64,000 nt of DNA, taken from contig NC_091094.1 of NCBI RefSeq assembly GCF_024713975.1, forward strand, positions 24,700,501-24,764,500, given 5' to 3'. The notes under the pieces were generated by a model. The model was not told the DNA's origin, did not search any database, and worked only from the letters and a program-made list of their open reading frames with translations. Positions 1 to 12,469 of this stretch are shown here, piece after piece (position 1 is the first letter of the stretch; each line of letters starts with the position of its first letter). This DNA comes from Paralichthys olivaceus. Its lineage: Eukaryota; Chordata; Actinopteri; Pleuronectiformes; Paralichthyidae. The position numbers and the translations under genes were made by a program.

Positions 1-462
1 AGAATCGATCCATTGTTGTGTTGGTTTATAAACTCTATATTATTTTTACAAATCTGAGTACTCCTCCCACCATCGACCCAAGAATGCTTCACTAATCAAG
101 TTAAGTGTCTTTAAATAGCGCAAAAAACTAATAGGCGGCCGATTGTGTCGATAATATTTATCATAGAGAATAAATGTTGCTATTAGTTAGAGCAGAAAGA
201 GCTTTCCCTTTGAAGTAAGTAATTTGTGATATGGTCCTCATCTGTGAATGGTATATTTCAGTGGAGAATAAGGAAGCAACTTGTAGTATTAAAATACAAA
301 TAGTCCTCTCGATGAGGTAGTTAATTAATGCAGTTCGGTTCTTCTCACAGAACAGCAAACATGTCGACCACACAAAAGCAGAATCTGTCGAATTTATGAG
401 GCAGCTTCATGCTCAAAAGACTTTTCTGATGATCTTGTCCTTCTCATCTCAAAACAGTCACG
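1..462. other. Upstream flank of the bpi gene
   Basis: No gene is supported here. The stretch is AT-rich and lies directly upstream of the bpi start codon at 463, so it probably holds the bpi promoter and 5' UTR. I see no convincing TATA box or further exon. Confidence 0.5.
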
Positions 463-3400
463 ATGTCCCTGCACTGTCAGCTCATGCTGGTGCTTTTCAT
501 CGCTGTGGCCTCAGCCACCAATCCTGGAGTAAAGGTCAAGCTAACAGAAAAAGGCCTTGAATATGGTAAGGTCTGCAAACGTTAACTGTTTTTTAGTTTG
601 TTTTTAAAGCACAGATCCGCTCAGTTTCATCGTTAAAAATGTTCTTTTTATAGGCAGACAACTGGGCATGGCTTCAATCCAGCAGAAACTCAAGACCATC
701 AAAGTCCCAGATATTTCAGGGAAGGAGAGAGTGCCTCCCATCGGCAAAGTCGAGTACAGCTTGTCACAGTAAGCTCCTCTCAACACTCAGCACGCCTGGA
801 AATTCTGTTAGAAAATGTTTTTTGAAGCCAGGCGCCTTCACAAACCAGCGTTTTGTTGATTCCAGTATGCAGATAGTGAAGTTGGGATTACCCAAGTCTG
901 CAGTGGATCTTGTGCCGGGGACTGGCATCAAACTGTCCATCAGTAACGCTTACATCAGTCTGCATGGAAACTGGAGGGTCAAGTATCTCCGGATAATGTA
1001 AGTGAGAAAACATCTCCTCCTTAAACGGATAAATCTGTTCTGTGATATTTCTGCTGCAACAGTGTCTCCTTCCTCTCGCTCTCAACAGAAAGGACAGCGG
1101 CTCATTTGACCTGAATGTGAATGGACTCACCATCACTTCAAGCCTCGCCATCAAGAGTGACGAGACAGGCCGACCGACAGTCAGCAGTGTCTCCTGTGTG
1201 GCCACTGTGGGCAGCGTGAGCATCAAATTCCATGGTGGCGCCAGGTAAAACGAACCCTGACGTGCAGTACTGTTGGAACCGTGTGAGGGAATGACTGTGA
1301 TTGATCATTTTCCAGTTTTAGCTGTCGGGCTTTGTGCACTGCACACATAACTCCTGTGGTGGCTGTTTCTTTCAGTTGGCTGTACAATCTTTTCAAGAAC
1401 TTCATCGATAAGGCTTTGAGAAATGCACTGCAGAAACAGGTGAGGGGACACCAGCCTTTATTATTCCCACTGGAAGGCCACCCTCTTTCTCTGAGGTCAT
1501 ATTCAGTATCTCATTCCACCACTAGATGTCCTCATGACAGCGGCTAAAAGGTCCTAACTAGGAAACTCCAGTGAAGACTTGTTATTAAAGCTGCTCAGAG
1601 CAGAGTTTGCTGCCAAATTCCTTAAGCACAAACCCAGCCAGTAGTGTTGACTCAGACCCGAACTTTAACAGCCACTTTAACACAAAGTCAACATATTACC
1701 ACCTTAAGAACATATCAGGATAAGAGGACTTTTGTCTCAGCAGAATTCAGAACAGAATTCAGAACTTATCCATGCATTTATCTTCAGCTGACCTGACTAT
1801 TGTAATGGTCTCTTTAAAAAGTAGACCATAAAGCTGCAGCTCCAGTCCTCAATAACATCAATAAAAGTGGATCATATCACTCCAGTTCTGAGATCTTTAC
1901 ACTGGCTCCCTGTCTGTGAAATAACTGACTTCAAAATACTGCTGTTTAGGGTCAGAATGAATTCTGGGTCTCCTGCTACTTTATGAACCATCCAGACTCT
2001 GTCAGGTTGTCTGGAACAGGTCTGCTTTCTCTCCCCAGTCCAAACTAAATATGGAGAAGAAGCATTCAGTTTTTACACACCAGATACGTGGAAGAGAACT
2101 GGAGCTGCAAATGTTAGTTCTTTTAAATGAAGGCTGAAGACTACGGCCTTATACTAAATCAAGTAATTACTCACTTCTTACACTGCACCGTTACTTTTAT
2201 TTCTTATTTTATATATTTCATTCTTTAATTCAATTTTGAATAGGTTTTTTAGTCATTTGTTGCTTTTACAATTTGTCATGACGCCTTTATTATTTTATGC
2301 AGAGCGCTTTGAATTGCTTTGTTGAACTATGCTCTACAAATAACCCTGAAAGAGAATTGACGTCGACACTGTTGCTATGGATGACATCATGCTTTATGAC
2401 TGGACCTACTCAGTATGTCTACAATGAAAGTACAAATACATTCATGTGGAAATACAAGTGAAAGTCCTGCATTCATAATACTATACAAATTGGATAAATG
2501 TGCGTTAAGTATTGGGCGTAACAGAAAGGTTTCTGCAGTGTGAGTGACACATTATCATACCTCGACATGAGAGTGTTACTACTGATGCATTGATGAGTAA
2601 TCTGCATTCTTCTGTTCTCTCTTGTTGCAGATCTGCCCTCTGGTGGCTGATGCAGTAAATGACTTGAACCCTCATTTGAAAACACTCAATGGTAAAGCAC
2701 TCCATGAGAAAACGACTTGCACCAAAACCCATTGATGTCAATAAATGACACGTTTCATCAATGCTGAATAAACCAGTGACTCTCTTCTCCACTGCAGTTC
2801 TGGCCAAGGTGGACCAGTATGCAGAGATCGAATACTCCATGGTGTCATCGCCCACAGTTTCAAAGTCTTCAATAGACTTGAACTTGAAGGTAAAGCCTTT
2901 TAATGACCCCCAGTTTCTGCACACTAATATCGTTTGACATTTTACAGTCTGAACATCATTAATATTAAGAAAACAAAAGTGCTTTGTATATATTTTTTTC
3001 AATATTCTTTCTACAAAAAAGGCCACATATATTATCAGTAGGTTTGGCAACCTTGATCACACACATTTATTGTTTATAAATTCCAATGCAATGGATTTTA
3101 AAGAATTAGTTCCGATAAAATAATGCAAATGATGTTTAAAGTGAAATCAAAATCACTCCCAGACTGCATATAAAATATTTTCCATACAAGAGAGCAAATA
3201 TGATCACTGTACAAAAGGCCAAAATAGGGAAAAAGAGAGATGTTAAACCTCGACTGCAATTGTTTGTGTTCTTCTTCTTTCCTTTAGGGGGAGTTTTACA
3301 ACATAGGGAAGCATCAGGAGGCTCCGTTCTCCCCCACAGCCTTTTCCCTGCCTCCCCAGAACGACGACATGTTGTACATGGGCATGTCTGCCTACTCTGT

Positions 3401-5174
3401 CAACTCTGCTGCCTTCGTCTACAACAAAGCTGGAGCCCTCAGTCTGTACATCACTGACGACATGGTGAGCGGAGCCCTCAGGTCTCCTGATGGTGTAATG
3501 AATTCACATTCTAAAGCCTCCCACTGACTTTAAATCCTCTCCCTCTGTCACAACAGATCCCGCAAAGCTCTCCCATCCGACTCAACACCCGGACGTTTGG
3601 AACCTTCATCCCTGAGGTGGCAACACACTCCACTGCATTGTAAAGAGACACAACCTTCCCTGGCTATTTGTCAACTGTGTCTCTTTATTTTTTTTTTTAG
3701 ATTTCCAAGCGTTTCCCTGGTCTGATGATGAAACTGCTGGTTCAGACTGTGAAAACTCCCGTAATCACCTTTCAACCTAACAACGCCACCACTCAGGCCA
3801 GCTGCACGGTGACAGCCTACGCCATCCAACCCAACAGCACACTTTCCCCTCTCTTCATCCTGAACTTGGTAAGTTATGTTCTTTTTTCCTTATCTCATTT
3901 AAGAGCGTGGTGTTTCAGTTTGAGAGCAGGACTTCACGTTTCGATTTTGTAAGGCTTGCACTCGTACTCACATAGCCCCTGCTTGTGCTTGGATTTGCTC
4001 TCGCACTCAGATATTTGGTGCTTGGATAGATTTCCTGTGGTACATTTTCCCCTCTTCTCACGTTCACGGTGCTTCTGACAAATGAAATCATCTGAGGGCA
4101 AGCGCACAGTTTGAGCACAAGCAGAGAAAATCTAGACACGAGCAGGGGCTATTTGAGCATGAGGGTTTTGAATTAAATACATACGACATTTGAACTTGAA
4201 ATCCATTCATCCTGCTCTAAAATGTAAAGACAACGCTCTACATAGCAGGTTACACAGCTGGCATGAAAAGCCGTGTTGGGGTTCAGAAAAACACTGACGC
4301 TCGACTCACCACATTGTGTTTTCCAGGAGACCAGTGTCAGCGCCCAGGTGTTTATCAGTGGCATGAGGGTGGCTGGAGCTGTCTCCCTCAACAAGTGAGT
4401 TAATGAAAAAACAGAACGTGTTCTCAGAAGAGAGAGACGGGGCCAAAAGGTCCTTGTAGAGATGAACATCACATTCTAATTGTGCCTCATTTGCACAGAA
4501 TGGATCTGACCCTGAGGACCAGTTACGTGGGAGAGTTTAAGGTGAGAGATGCATAGTAACACGAGTCACAGTGTGAACCGTCAGTGCCTACTTTACAAAC
4601 TAACCCTCACCCTGACCCTGCAGGTCAGATCCCTCGACAACATCCTGCAGATGGTCCTCAAAGTCGTAGTGATACCCAAACTGAATGGTGAGTTTTAGCA
4701 TTTTCAGTCTGTGCTCTAAATGAACTTGAGGCCACATCAAGTACTTGGGCTATTGAATGCAGATCAGTCCCGAGCACAGAGTTCAGGGGTCATATTTGAG
4801 ACTTTTAAGAGTCTACTCCAACATCTACTTAATACCTTTATGTTATGATGAATATATCAGTGGGTTCAGACCTTTTTGTCTTTGCCAACACCAGCCCTCA
4901 TCTTCCTAATCTGTTCTTTTCACAGTTCTAGATGTTAGAACGGCAAACTCAGTTACCTTCTTTAAACAAATATTTGTTTTTGTAGAAAAGCTTTGCACAC
5001 TGACAAGGTCTTTAGACTTATTTTCAACATTTTTACTGTAATTATTTAGCACTAGTTTAAAACTAATTAATACTCAAATATTTTCTTATTATCCTCTTAT
5101 GTAAAGCACTGAGCTGTATTTATTGTATGAATTTTATACTGTATTATAAATGCAACATAATATAGATCATATCT

Positions 5175-5232
<58 letters not shown>

Positions 5233-5602
5233 TGTAGAATCATAATAATGCTCGTCACATTGGAGTTCTGTGACTTCTTTATATAAATGTTGAAATGTTT
5301 CTCCACAGTTCAACTTGCGAAGGGATATCCACTTCCTGCGATTGGAAAGATGAAGCTGGTGAAAACTCAGCTTAAGGTCCTGAAGGTCAGAGACGTGATG
5401 TTTTCTATAAAACTGTACCGTAATGTATTATATGACAGGAAATGAATGAGAGCTGGTGTGAGATTAAGGACTTGAGAGAAAACCACTTAAATATCTAAGT
5501 GATCAACAGAAAAGCTGTCAATGACTGCTGCTGCTGCTGCTGTGTTTTATTTTCCTGCAGGACTACATGCTGATTGGGACAGACGTTCAGTTTACAGGTT
5601 AA
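463..5602 (+). CDS. bpi: BPI/LBP-family lipopolysaccharide-binding protein, 15 coding exons
   Basis: Secreted innate-immune protein of the BPI/LBP/PLTP/CETP family, which binds lipid A of Gram-negative bacteria. Exons: 463-565, 654-768, 866-997, 1089-1244, 1376-1439, 2631-2691, 2798-2889, 3288-3464, 3557-3616, 3701-3868, 4327-4394, 4499-4541, 4624-4687, 5309-5385, 5561-5602. They join in frame to 473 codons, the usual family length. Residues 1-19 form a signal peptide (MSLHCQLMLVLFIAVASA) followed by NPGVKVKLTEKGLEYG, a typical mature N-terminus. Two cysteines near residues 153 and 191 (VSSVSCVATV and QICPLV) match the conserved disulphide that pins the N-terminal barrel. The start is the ATG opening the signal peptide. 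Introns 5 and 10 hold repeats. Teleost genes of this type are called bpi, lbp or lbp/bpi; the sequence alone does not settle which. Confidence 0.93.
1700..2350 (+). mobile_element. Truncated LINE 3' end (L2/CR1-like) in bpi intron 5
   Basis: Translation in shifting frames gives the C-terminal motifs of fish L2/CR1-type reverse transcriptases: HAFIFS near 1770, then DHITPVLRSLHWLPV near 1870-1910, then DFKILLF. The stretch ends in the usual 3' UTR with AGCGCTTTGAATTGC near 2302 and a terminal ACAAATAA. Stops and frame shifts break it, so it is an old fragment lacking its 5' part. Confidence 0.75.
3940..4175. mobile_element. Foldback (MITE-like) element in bpi intron 10
   Basis: Two arms are near reverse complements of each other. 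The left arm carries CATAGCCCCTGCTTGTG at 3970-3986. The right arm carries CACGAGCAGGGGCTAT at 4136-4151. Similarity continues inward for roughly 40 more bases with mismatches. The short length, absence of coding sequence and intron position fit a non-autonomous DNA transposon. The outer ends and target duplication are not clear. Confidence 0.55.
5177..5232. repeat. (CA)n followed by (TA)n microsatellite in bpi intron 13
   Basis: An uninterrupted CA run of about 20 units passes directly into a short TA run. It lies in the intron before bpi exon 14. Confidence 0.95.
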
Positions 5603-6629
5603 ACTGCATTCTTCAAAACTCCCACGATTGCTTCCTGAACTGGAGCACACCACAGGAAAGACTACAACCAACTCACTGACATTTTTGAAGAAAGAATTTC
5701 TCTCACTAACCTGAGAAATGTTGTCACTCAGGTTTTTTAAATCTTTGTATTATTTTTTAATTTTAAATAATTCTGCACAGTGTTTCCCTCATGAGAGCAG
5801 TGAATATTTTCCACCACTGCAGTCCTGTCACAACAGGCAACATTCTGCAGGAAGACAGTGTCCCCTTATTGAAATGCTCCTTCACAGCACTTTCTGTTGC
5901 TGACAAATTCAATCTCAAAGTTTCTCTGTGACTCACAGAGCGATTGTACAAATGTGCTGATCCATGATGTTTTTTTAAACCGGTTAAAGGTCCAGTGTGT
6001 AAGATTTAGGTGAAAGGGATCTATTGGTAGAAATGTAATGCAGAATAATTCTCATGATGTTTTCACTAGTTCGTTTCATCTAAATTGTATGAATTGTAGT
6101 TTTCTTTACCCCAGAAAAGACCTTTTATATTTAAATACTTTATACATAGAGGGGACCCTCTCTACAGAGGCCGACATGTTTTTTACATTAGTCCAGACTG
6201 AACAAACTAAACACCTTTTGAGTTTTTATGACAATTAAATACTACCACAGGTTCTTCTTCATGTTTGGAAGGAGAGGGTGAGGTGAGGGGTGTTCAGCTG
6301 CAACATGACATTTCAACACTAAATATCACTAAATTCTACACACTGAACCTTTAAGAGAACCAAAAAAGATAAAAGTCCATGACATCAATCAAACTTTTGT
6401 TTTAATTCACATGGTCCAGAAAGTTTCAGTATCCTGTGCAGTTCAATATGTACATACACATAGACGCACTGACTGTATAAATAACACCTTACAAGTTTTA
6501 GTAGCTCATCAGAGCAGTCCGGTGTGACTGTAGGATGAGCAAAATGTCTGTGATGTCCTCAAACGAGAGAAGGAGAATCATGTCTACTAAAAAAGAAGAG
6601 TAGGTTTCCTGTGGCATCACCTGAGTCGA
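5603..6629. other. bpi 3' flank and convergent cdk5rap1 3' flank
   Basis: This holds the probable 3' UTR of bpi (plus strand), an inverted-repeat element at 5984-6354, and then the 3' side of cdk5rap1 (minus strand). The two genes converge here. No separate gene is supported. Confidence 0.6.
5984..6354. mobile_element. Inverted-repeat element, 'AAGGTCCAGTGTGTA' family, full-length copy
   Basis: About 370 bases with terminal inverted repeats: TTAAAGGTCCAGTGTGTAAG at the left end and the complement of TTAAAGGTTCAGTGTGTAGA at the right end. It has no coding capacity. Both ends read TTAA, which could be a piggyBac-style target or simply part of the repeat. Related pieces lie at 53047-53090 and 54577-54787, so it is a dispersed non-autonomous DNA transposon family. 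Confidence 0.75.
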
Positions 6630-9600
6630 TCAGCGGCAGGTTTCAATCATGGCCGTGTCCGAGGCCACGTGTTCATGGACCTGGTGCCTCGTCAGAGTCT
6701 CACACTGCTTCGCTGAGCCTCTCAGGGAGCTGAGACTGAGGGCTCGGCCTCTCAGGCTCTGGGAGTTGGCCGACGATATCTACATCATTAAAAACACATA
6801 TCGTCCAAACGTAAGTGACAGAATAATGAAATCTGTAAAAACACAACATAACACATTCAGACTGTCAACATGATGTCACCCTGCCACTGACAGAAAGTAT
6901 TTTTATTTTCACCTGTCCCTTTGATTTCATGGTTGATATATTTCCCAGATAGACATGGATTCTATATGATTCTAATAAAGATGTGCTTGGAACTGAACAC
7001 CTGGATTTCCAGATATGATTCATTTTACCATACCAACATTTTTCACCTTCAACTCATACTAACAGAAATTATTTTAAAAACAATATAAACAATATCAACA
7101 TAAACTCATTATATACACAATCTTATTAAGTTATTAAGTGAAATCTTGGCTTTAAATCTGAAGTATTTTTGCAAAATAATTAATTAAATACTCATGACTA
7201 AATAGGCAACAATCAAAGTTTTGAAAATTATAATTACATTATTATGGTGGTGGCTTCAGTTTGATCAGTTTTCTGAGTGGTTCTCATGAAGTGATTATTA
7301 ATTTCAAAACATTTACTGACAATTAAACTCCTTTTTGAACGTGTAACATTAAAGTTTACATTACATTTTAAAATGTTTTTAATTATGTCATGTACAGATA
7401 CATGAAACTCTGAAATAATCCATATTTTTAAATAAACATGTGTATTTAATTTTTACAGATTTCTCTCATTAACATAACCATTTCCACAATCTGCAACCAA
7501 TCAGGTGTCAGGACTGGATCCTGATTGGTGCACAGAAGTGCAAGTAGCCACGTCCACTAACCAGGAAAACAGGAAGAAATGAGATACATTTCAGTGGATC
7601 ATTTTCTGCCACTTATTAGGCAGCATGTACACCACTGTTGATACGTATGTGATCATTTAATATCCATCACGCTCTAATCTGGAGAACACCTAAAAATATC
7701 CATACGAATCAAACCCTACCTTCACGAGCACATAGTCTCCAGCGTTGATCGGTGCAGCGCTGGATTCTGCAGCCTGAACAGACACATCCTCTTTGGGGAA
7801 GATCACCTTCACGTTGCCCTCAGTTCTCCCACACAGGTCCTCGGCTGATCTTTTACTTTCCTGCATCAAAGTGGAACACAGAGATGAGCAGTGTTGCCTG
7901 GTAACAGGTTACAGTGGTACACTACAGTGGTAGTGGATGACTACTTCTACCTATGAGCAGTGTTAATTCCAATTTCTGTATTAGATGTTCAAATATTTAA
8001 CATAGGTATAATATCCATAAATACAGTAGGTATGCTATATCTAAAGCAACATATTAAAGGGTGAACTTTGCACTGCTGTGTTGAACCCCCGCTATGGTTG
8101 AACCCTGTGAGCTGATCATGTGTGCAGTACTCACTCCCTCCACCAGGACCAGCTTTGTGCTGCCGACGAGAGCAGCGTTGACCCTGGCAGCTTCCTCCCT
8201 GAACACACTGATACACTCCTCCAGCCTCCGCCGCTTTACCTCTGCTGGCACGTCATCTTCCAGCCGATGGTGGGCGTGGGTTTTCTGAGTGGGACAGTGG
8301 AGACTTGACACTAAATCTTTTCTGGTGTAAGTTTACATCACAAGGTTACAGGAGCTCACCTTCCTCATGCTGTAGGCAAAGAGGAATCCCACGTTGTAGC
8401 CCACCTCTCTGATCAGAGACAGAGTCTGCTGGTGGTCATCCTCCGTTTCACCACAGAAGCCCGAGATGAAGTCGCTGCTGAGACCCACCTCTGACAAACG
8501 CATTTTAAAGTTATTACTCGCCAGGAAAACATCAGGCTCTTGTTGGGAATGCAAGGATTATTTTACCAATACAATTTCAGGGAAAAAAAGAATCAGAAAT
8601 CTGTGTCAGTTAGTCTTCACGCTGCCAGTTGAAACCCACCTATGACATGTATATGTAGGGTGATTGGGGTTTTATTTAGAGTTAATAATTAATACCAGGA
8701 TCTTAATTCCAGCAAACAAGTCTAAAGTATTATACCTAGGTACAGTGCATTTTCTCTTTTAATGGTAAACTGCATACTTTAACATCTGGAGGGGCAACTC
8801 TGACCAAGTTATGTACAGATCTTTACTAAGTGCAGGACAGCTTCATCATCCTGCCTCCAAACCGGCGATAGGCAGTGGCCGGAGGCAGAATGTTTTTGGG
8901 TTTTCTTTCCATCTGTATATACATCCTCAATATCCCAAGAATATCTCAAGAGAATTTCATTAAATTTGGTACAAACTTGGTCTCAAGGATGAACTGATTA
9001 GATCTTTGTATTCAAAGGTCAAAGGACACTGTGACCTTGTGAATGTGATATTTAGAGAATTCTTTCAAACTTGGCACACAAGTTCACTTTTGATGGTCAA
9101 AAGTCACATGTCTGGATGACCCTTTAATTTATTAAATGCTGATTTATAAATCAATAAAAATAAGAGGTGGAACACATAAAAGAAAAAAGATAACCTACCT
9201 GGGATAATTCTCTTAATGTTCTTCACCAGATCAAGATAAGCTTCTCTTGTGTAGCTGTAATTTGATTTAAAGAAAGACACTTTATTGGAGTGCTTTTTTA
9301 AGAGGTTTTACAAACGGCTTCACAAACTGAATTGCTTTGAGTTCAGTAAAGGTGTAGTGGTCTCTTACCCACGTCGCATTGCTTTCAGGACCCGGCTGCT
9401 CCCGCTCTGGGCTGGAAGGTGAATCTGATTACAAATGTTCTCTCGCTCCGCAATCAGGTGCAACACCTACAGCAGCACAGAAAACAGTAAGTGAGCTCCA
9501 ATCAGCCAAGTTAATATGGGAAATCTACACAGAAACAGGCGATGAAATGAATCTTGTTTTTTTGTCACGTGGGCTTTAGAGAATGTGTTTCCAGCAGCAA

Positions 9601-12168
9601 AAAAGTGCACCTCATCAGGAAAATCCTTGGGATGAGGGGAGGTGAATCTGATCCTCATGTCCGGATCGATGCGTGACACTAGGTCCAACAGGTCGGAGAA
9701 GCGCAGGCCTCCCTGTTTTGTGCGATAAACGGTCTTAAAGCCCCGGCTGAGCGTGGTCAGGTCAGAGCCGCAGAACTGCTCCTCTGACGTGTCTCTGTAG
9801 CTGTTCACATTCTGACCAAGCAATGTCACCTCCTTCACACCCTGAGGAAAACATCCACCACACGAAAACTGGTCAGGACAAACTGTAAACCAATCCTAAA
9901 ACATTACGGTTATGATACTGAACTTTTAATCAAAGCTTGTACTGTGCAGACAACAGATTTTTATAGAACGTGTTGAAGATATAAGTCTTAGACCATTACT
10001 CAAAAATATAATCTACTTCTCTCTTTTAGAAAGATAGAGTAAGGTGCCTTATATTACTGTGTTGATGTTGGAAGTGATGCAAGGACAATTGTTCAAACAA
10101 AACTTTATTTCTGAGGACATTCATTTCTAAATAGCATTTCAGTGTTCCCTAAAATATAATGTTATTAATATCTAATAGTCTTTAGACCTTAGTTATAATT
10201 GAGGAGTTTTACTTAAAACACCATCCTGACTCGCCCGCCTATATTAATATTACTATCATACTTATCATCTTACTTTTTTAAATCAAGTGTAGGGACACGT
10301 GACAGTAGCACTGAGGTAATAACTTACCTGGTCAGAGAGCATTCGAACTTCCTCAAGGATGGAACTAACAGGTCGACTCCTCTCTCTGCCCCGAGTGAAG
10401 GGAACAATGCAGTAACTGCACATGTTGTCACAGCCTCGCATGATGGACCTGATCAGCAGAGGTGACATGATATAAACACAGTGTTGCCTTAGAGAATGAG
10501 ACCAACTTCCTCCCAAAGCATTGTTGTTCTGTAGTAAAAAAAAAATAAAATCCATATACTCACACAAAAGCACTGTATCCTTGAGGAGCCACGTGGACAG
10601 GCATGATGTCAGCGTAGGTCTCCTCTAAGGACAGCAGCACGTTGCTCGCCTGATGACCTCCATCAGCTACCGTCAAGAGGCGGGGAAGGTCCCGGTAGGC
10701 GTCCGGGCCGGCGAGAACATCTACCAGTTTCTCCCGCTCCAAAAGCTCGGTCTTCAGCCTCTCTGCCATGCAACCTGGAGACACATACCTATTACTATGT
10801 CTTTGTAGCAGCTGCAGGACGTGAACACGAGTGTTTATCTGTGGACTCGCTTACCTAAAATACCGATTTTCATCGGTGTGTGGCTCTTCAACCGTCTCCT
10901 CTTCATAGCTGTGAGTTGTTGTAATCGATTCCAAATGGTTTGTTCAGCTTTTTCTCTGAAGAAGAAAAGAGTTTTAGTATCTCTGTTAATGAATGCATCA
11001 AGATAGATTCTTTATTGTCACTGTATATTCAATGAGTTTAGACGCACATGAAATAAATAGTAAGAGACAATAGAATATATCATTTATATAAGGTCCAGGT
11101 CCTTTCTCCCACAGTCCATAGATCTGATGTTTAGTTCATTAGAGACTAAATTGCCCATGAGTATGAATGGTTGTTTGTCTCTGTATGTTGGCCCTGACAT
11201 GCAGGCGACCTGCTCAGGTTGTACCCCACCTCTAGCCCAATGTTGCCTGGGTTTGGCTCCAGCTCGGCCCTGACCCTCAAAAGGATCAGTAGTATAGATG
11301 TTGGATGGATGGCTACAGATATAACGTGTTTAACTACAAAGAATCTATTGCAGTTCATTGAACTTGAGTTGTCAGAAGTTAAACAGCATGTCCGCAGCTC
11401 TAGGTCGGTTTTCAGATGGTACAGGTTGGGTAGTAGTTTCTGGGGGACACTGATGAACCTCAGAGTTCTCAAGAAGAAGAGAAGCTGTATTCATTCATTT
11501 ATTCATCCATCCATCCATGACATGAGTCATGAGTTAGGTCTTGACTTACCTTATAGAGCACGTCACCAGAAGCACCACATCTGCCTGCAAACACAATCCC
11601 AACTTAGTCAACCTGTGCGGATCACAGTGATATTACTGTAAAGAATAGATTTTAAGATGATTCAAGTTGTACGATTACAACCTGAGCTCTTTTACCTGGT
11701 TTAAATCCACCGTGCGTTGATATCCCTTCCTCTGCAGAATGGACCAGGCTATCTCTGTGTCGTTCACGTTCATCTGACAGCCATAGGTTTCAAAATACAC
11801 TGGAACAAAGCAAAAGCCCAGATTATCATCGGTCCCACAGACGATCAAAATGAACCTGGCTCCAAATGAGACTCACCTTTCCTGGAATCCCCCCCCACCA
11901 GGTCCTCAGAGAGATACCCAGAGGAGACTGAGAGCTCTCCACGTGCAGCACGGGTCTGGTTCACAGAGGCTGCTCTGATGAAATCATGGAGACTGGGACC
12001 AGAGGACAGCTGGGTCCTGGACGTGTCTCCGGTGGCTGTCCCCCTGTCTCTGGAGGTGACGCTGGGTTTAGCTCGACCAGAGCAGCTCCTGTGTTGGGAG
12101 CAGCTGACAGGTCTCCAGCGTTGTGGAGAAGTGAACAAGGGTCTTACAGTCCTGAGGAAGAGCTCCAT
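6630..12168 (-). CDS. cdk5rap1: CDK5RAP1, mitochondrial tRNA methylthiotransferase, 13 coding exons
   Basis: Radical-SAM enzyme that converts i6A37 to ms2i6A37 in mitochondrial tRNAs. Exons: 12168-11877, 11799-11696, 11584-11550, 10955-10855, 10774-10564, 10448-10328, 9841-9611, 9466-9369, 9254-9199, 8490-8360, 8284-8135, 7860-7720, 6779-6630. They sum to 606 codons in frame; human is about 600. The first exon encodes an Arg/Ser-rich, acid-poor leader that fits mitochondrial import. The methylthiotransferase domain shows its three cysteines in YGCQMN (about residue 103), TCSIR (about 142) and GCMAERL. The radical-SAM cluster motif CDNMCSYC lies near residue 253. [12 protein letters not shown] and [12 protein letters not shown] are family hallmarks. 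A C-terminal TRAM-like segment ([16 protein letters not shown]) follows. The last exon ends in about 35 residues that I cannot match to the human tail. Confidence 0.95.
8780..9130. repeat. Dispersed teleost repeat in a cdk5rap1 intron
   Basis: The phrases AATTTGGTACAAACTTGG, CTCAAGGATGAACTGATTAG and GGTCAAAGGACACTGTGACC belong to a familiar repeat of percomorph genomes, recognised from memory. It is non-coding and no clear ends are visible. Confidence 0.55.
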
Positions 12169-12469
12169 GGTGAGTTAGCTTTAGCACAACGAGCTACAGC
12201 TGTCAGCTCTAACAACCCAGCGGGTAGCTGCAGCACAGGTCTGCCATAGTGTCCCGTGTTGTCCCAAACTGTAGGAGTTACTGTGTGTGAGCTGCATGTC
12301 ACACTGTGAGCATGTCTCAATGTCAAGAGGACTACCTGCCTTCTGCTTCTTCTTCTGCTGCTGCTGCTGCTGCTTCTTCTTCTGGTGTTTATTGGTGGTA
12401 AACCAGCTTATAGGCGCATTACTGCCACCGTCTGGACTGGAGTGTGGAGCAGTAAATTGGCAAACTAAA
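12169..12469. promoter_or_regulatory. cdk5rap1 upstream region with a pyrimidine triplet tract
   Basis: This lies immediately 5' of the cdk5rap1 start (minus strand). It contains CT-rich triplet repeats (CTT/CTG) at about 12344-12384. I see no TATA box, so the promoter would be of the housekeeping type. No gene is supported. Confidence 0.4.

Noticed and set aside
5097-5306. Open frame rich in VCVC on the minus strand
   Set aside because: It is a translation of the (CA)n tract in a bpi intron.
11219-11641. 140-residue plus-strand open frame inside cdk5rap1
   Set aside because: It lies across a cdk5rap1 intron and exon in antisense and has no resemblance to a known family.
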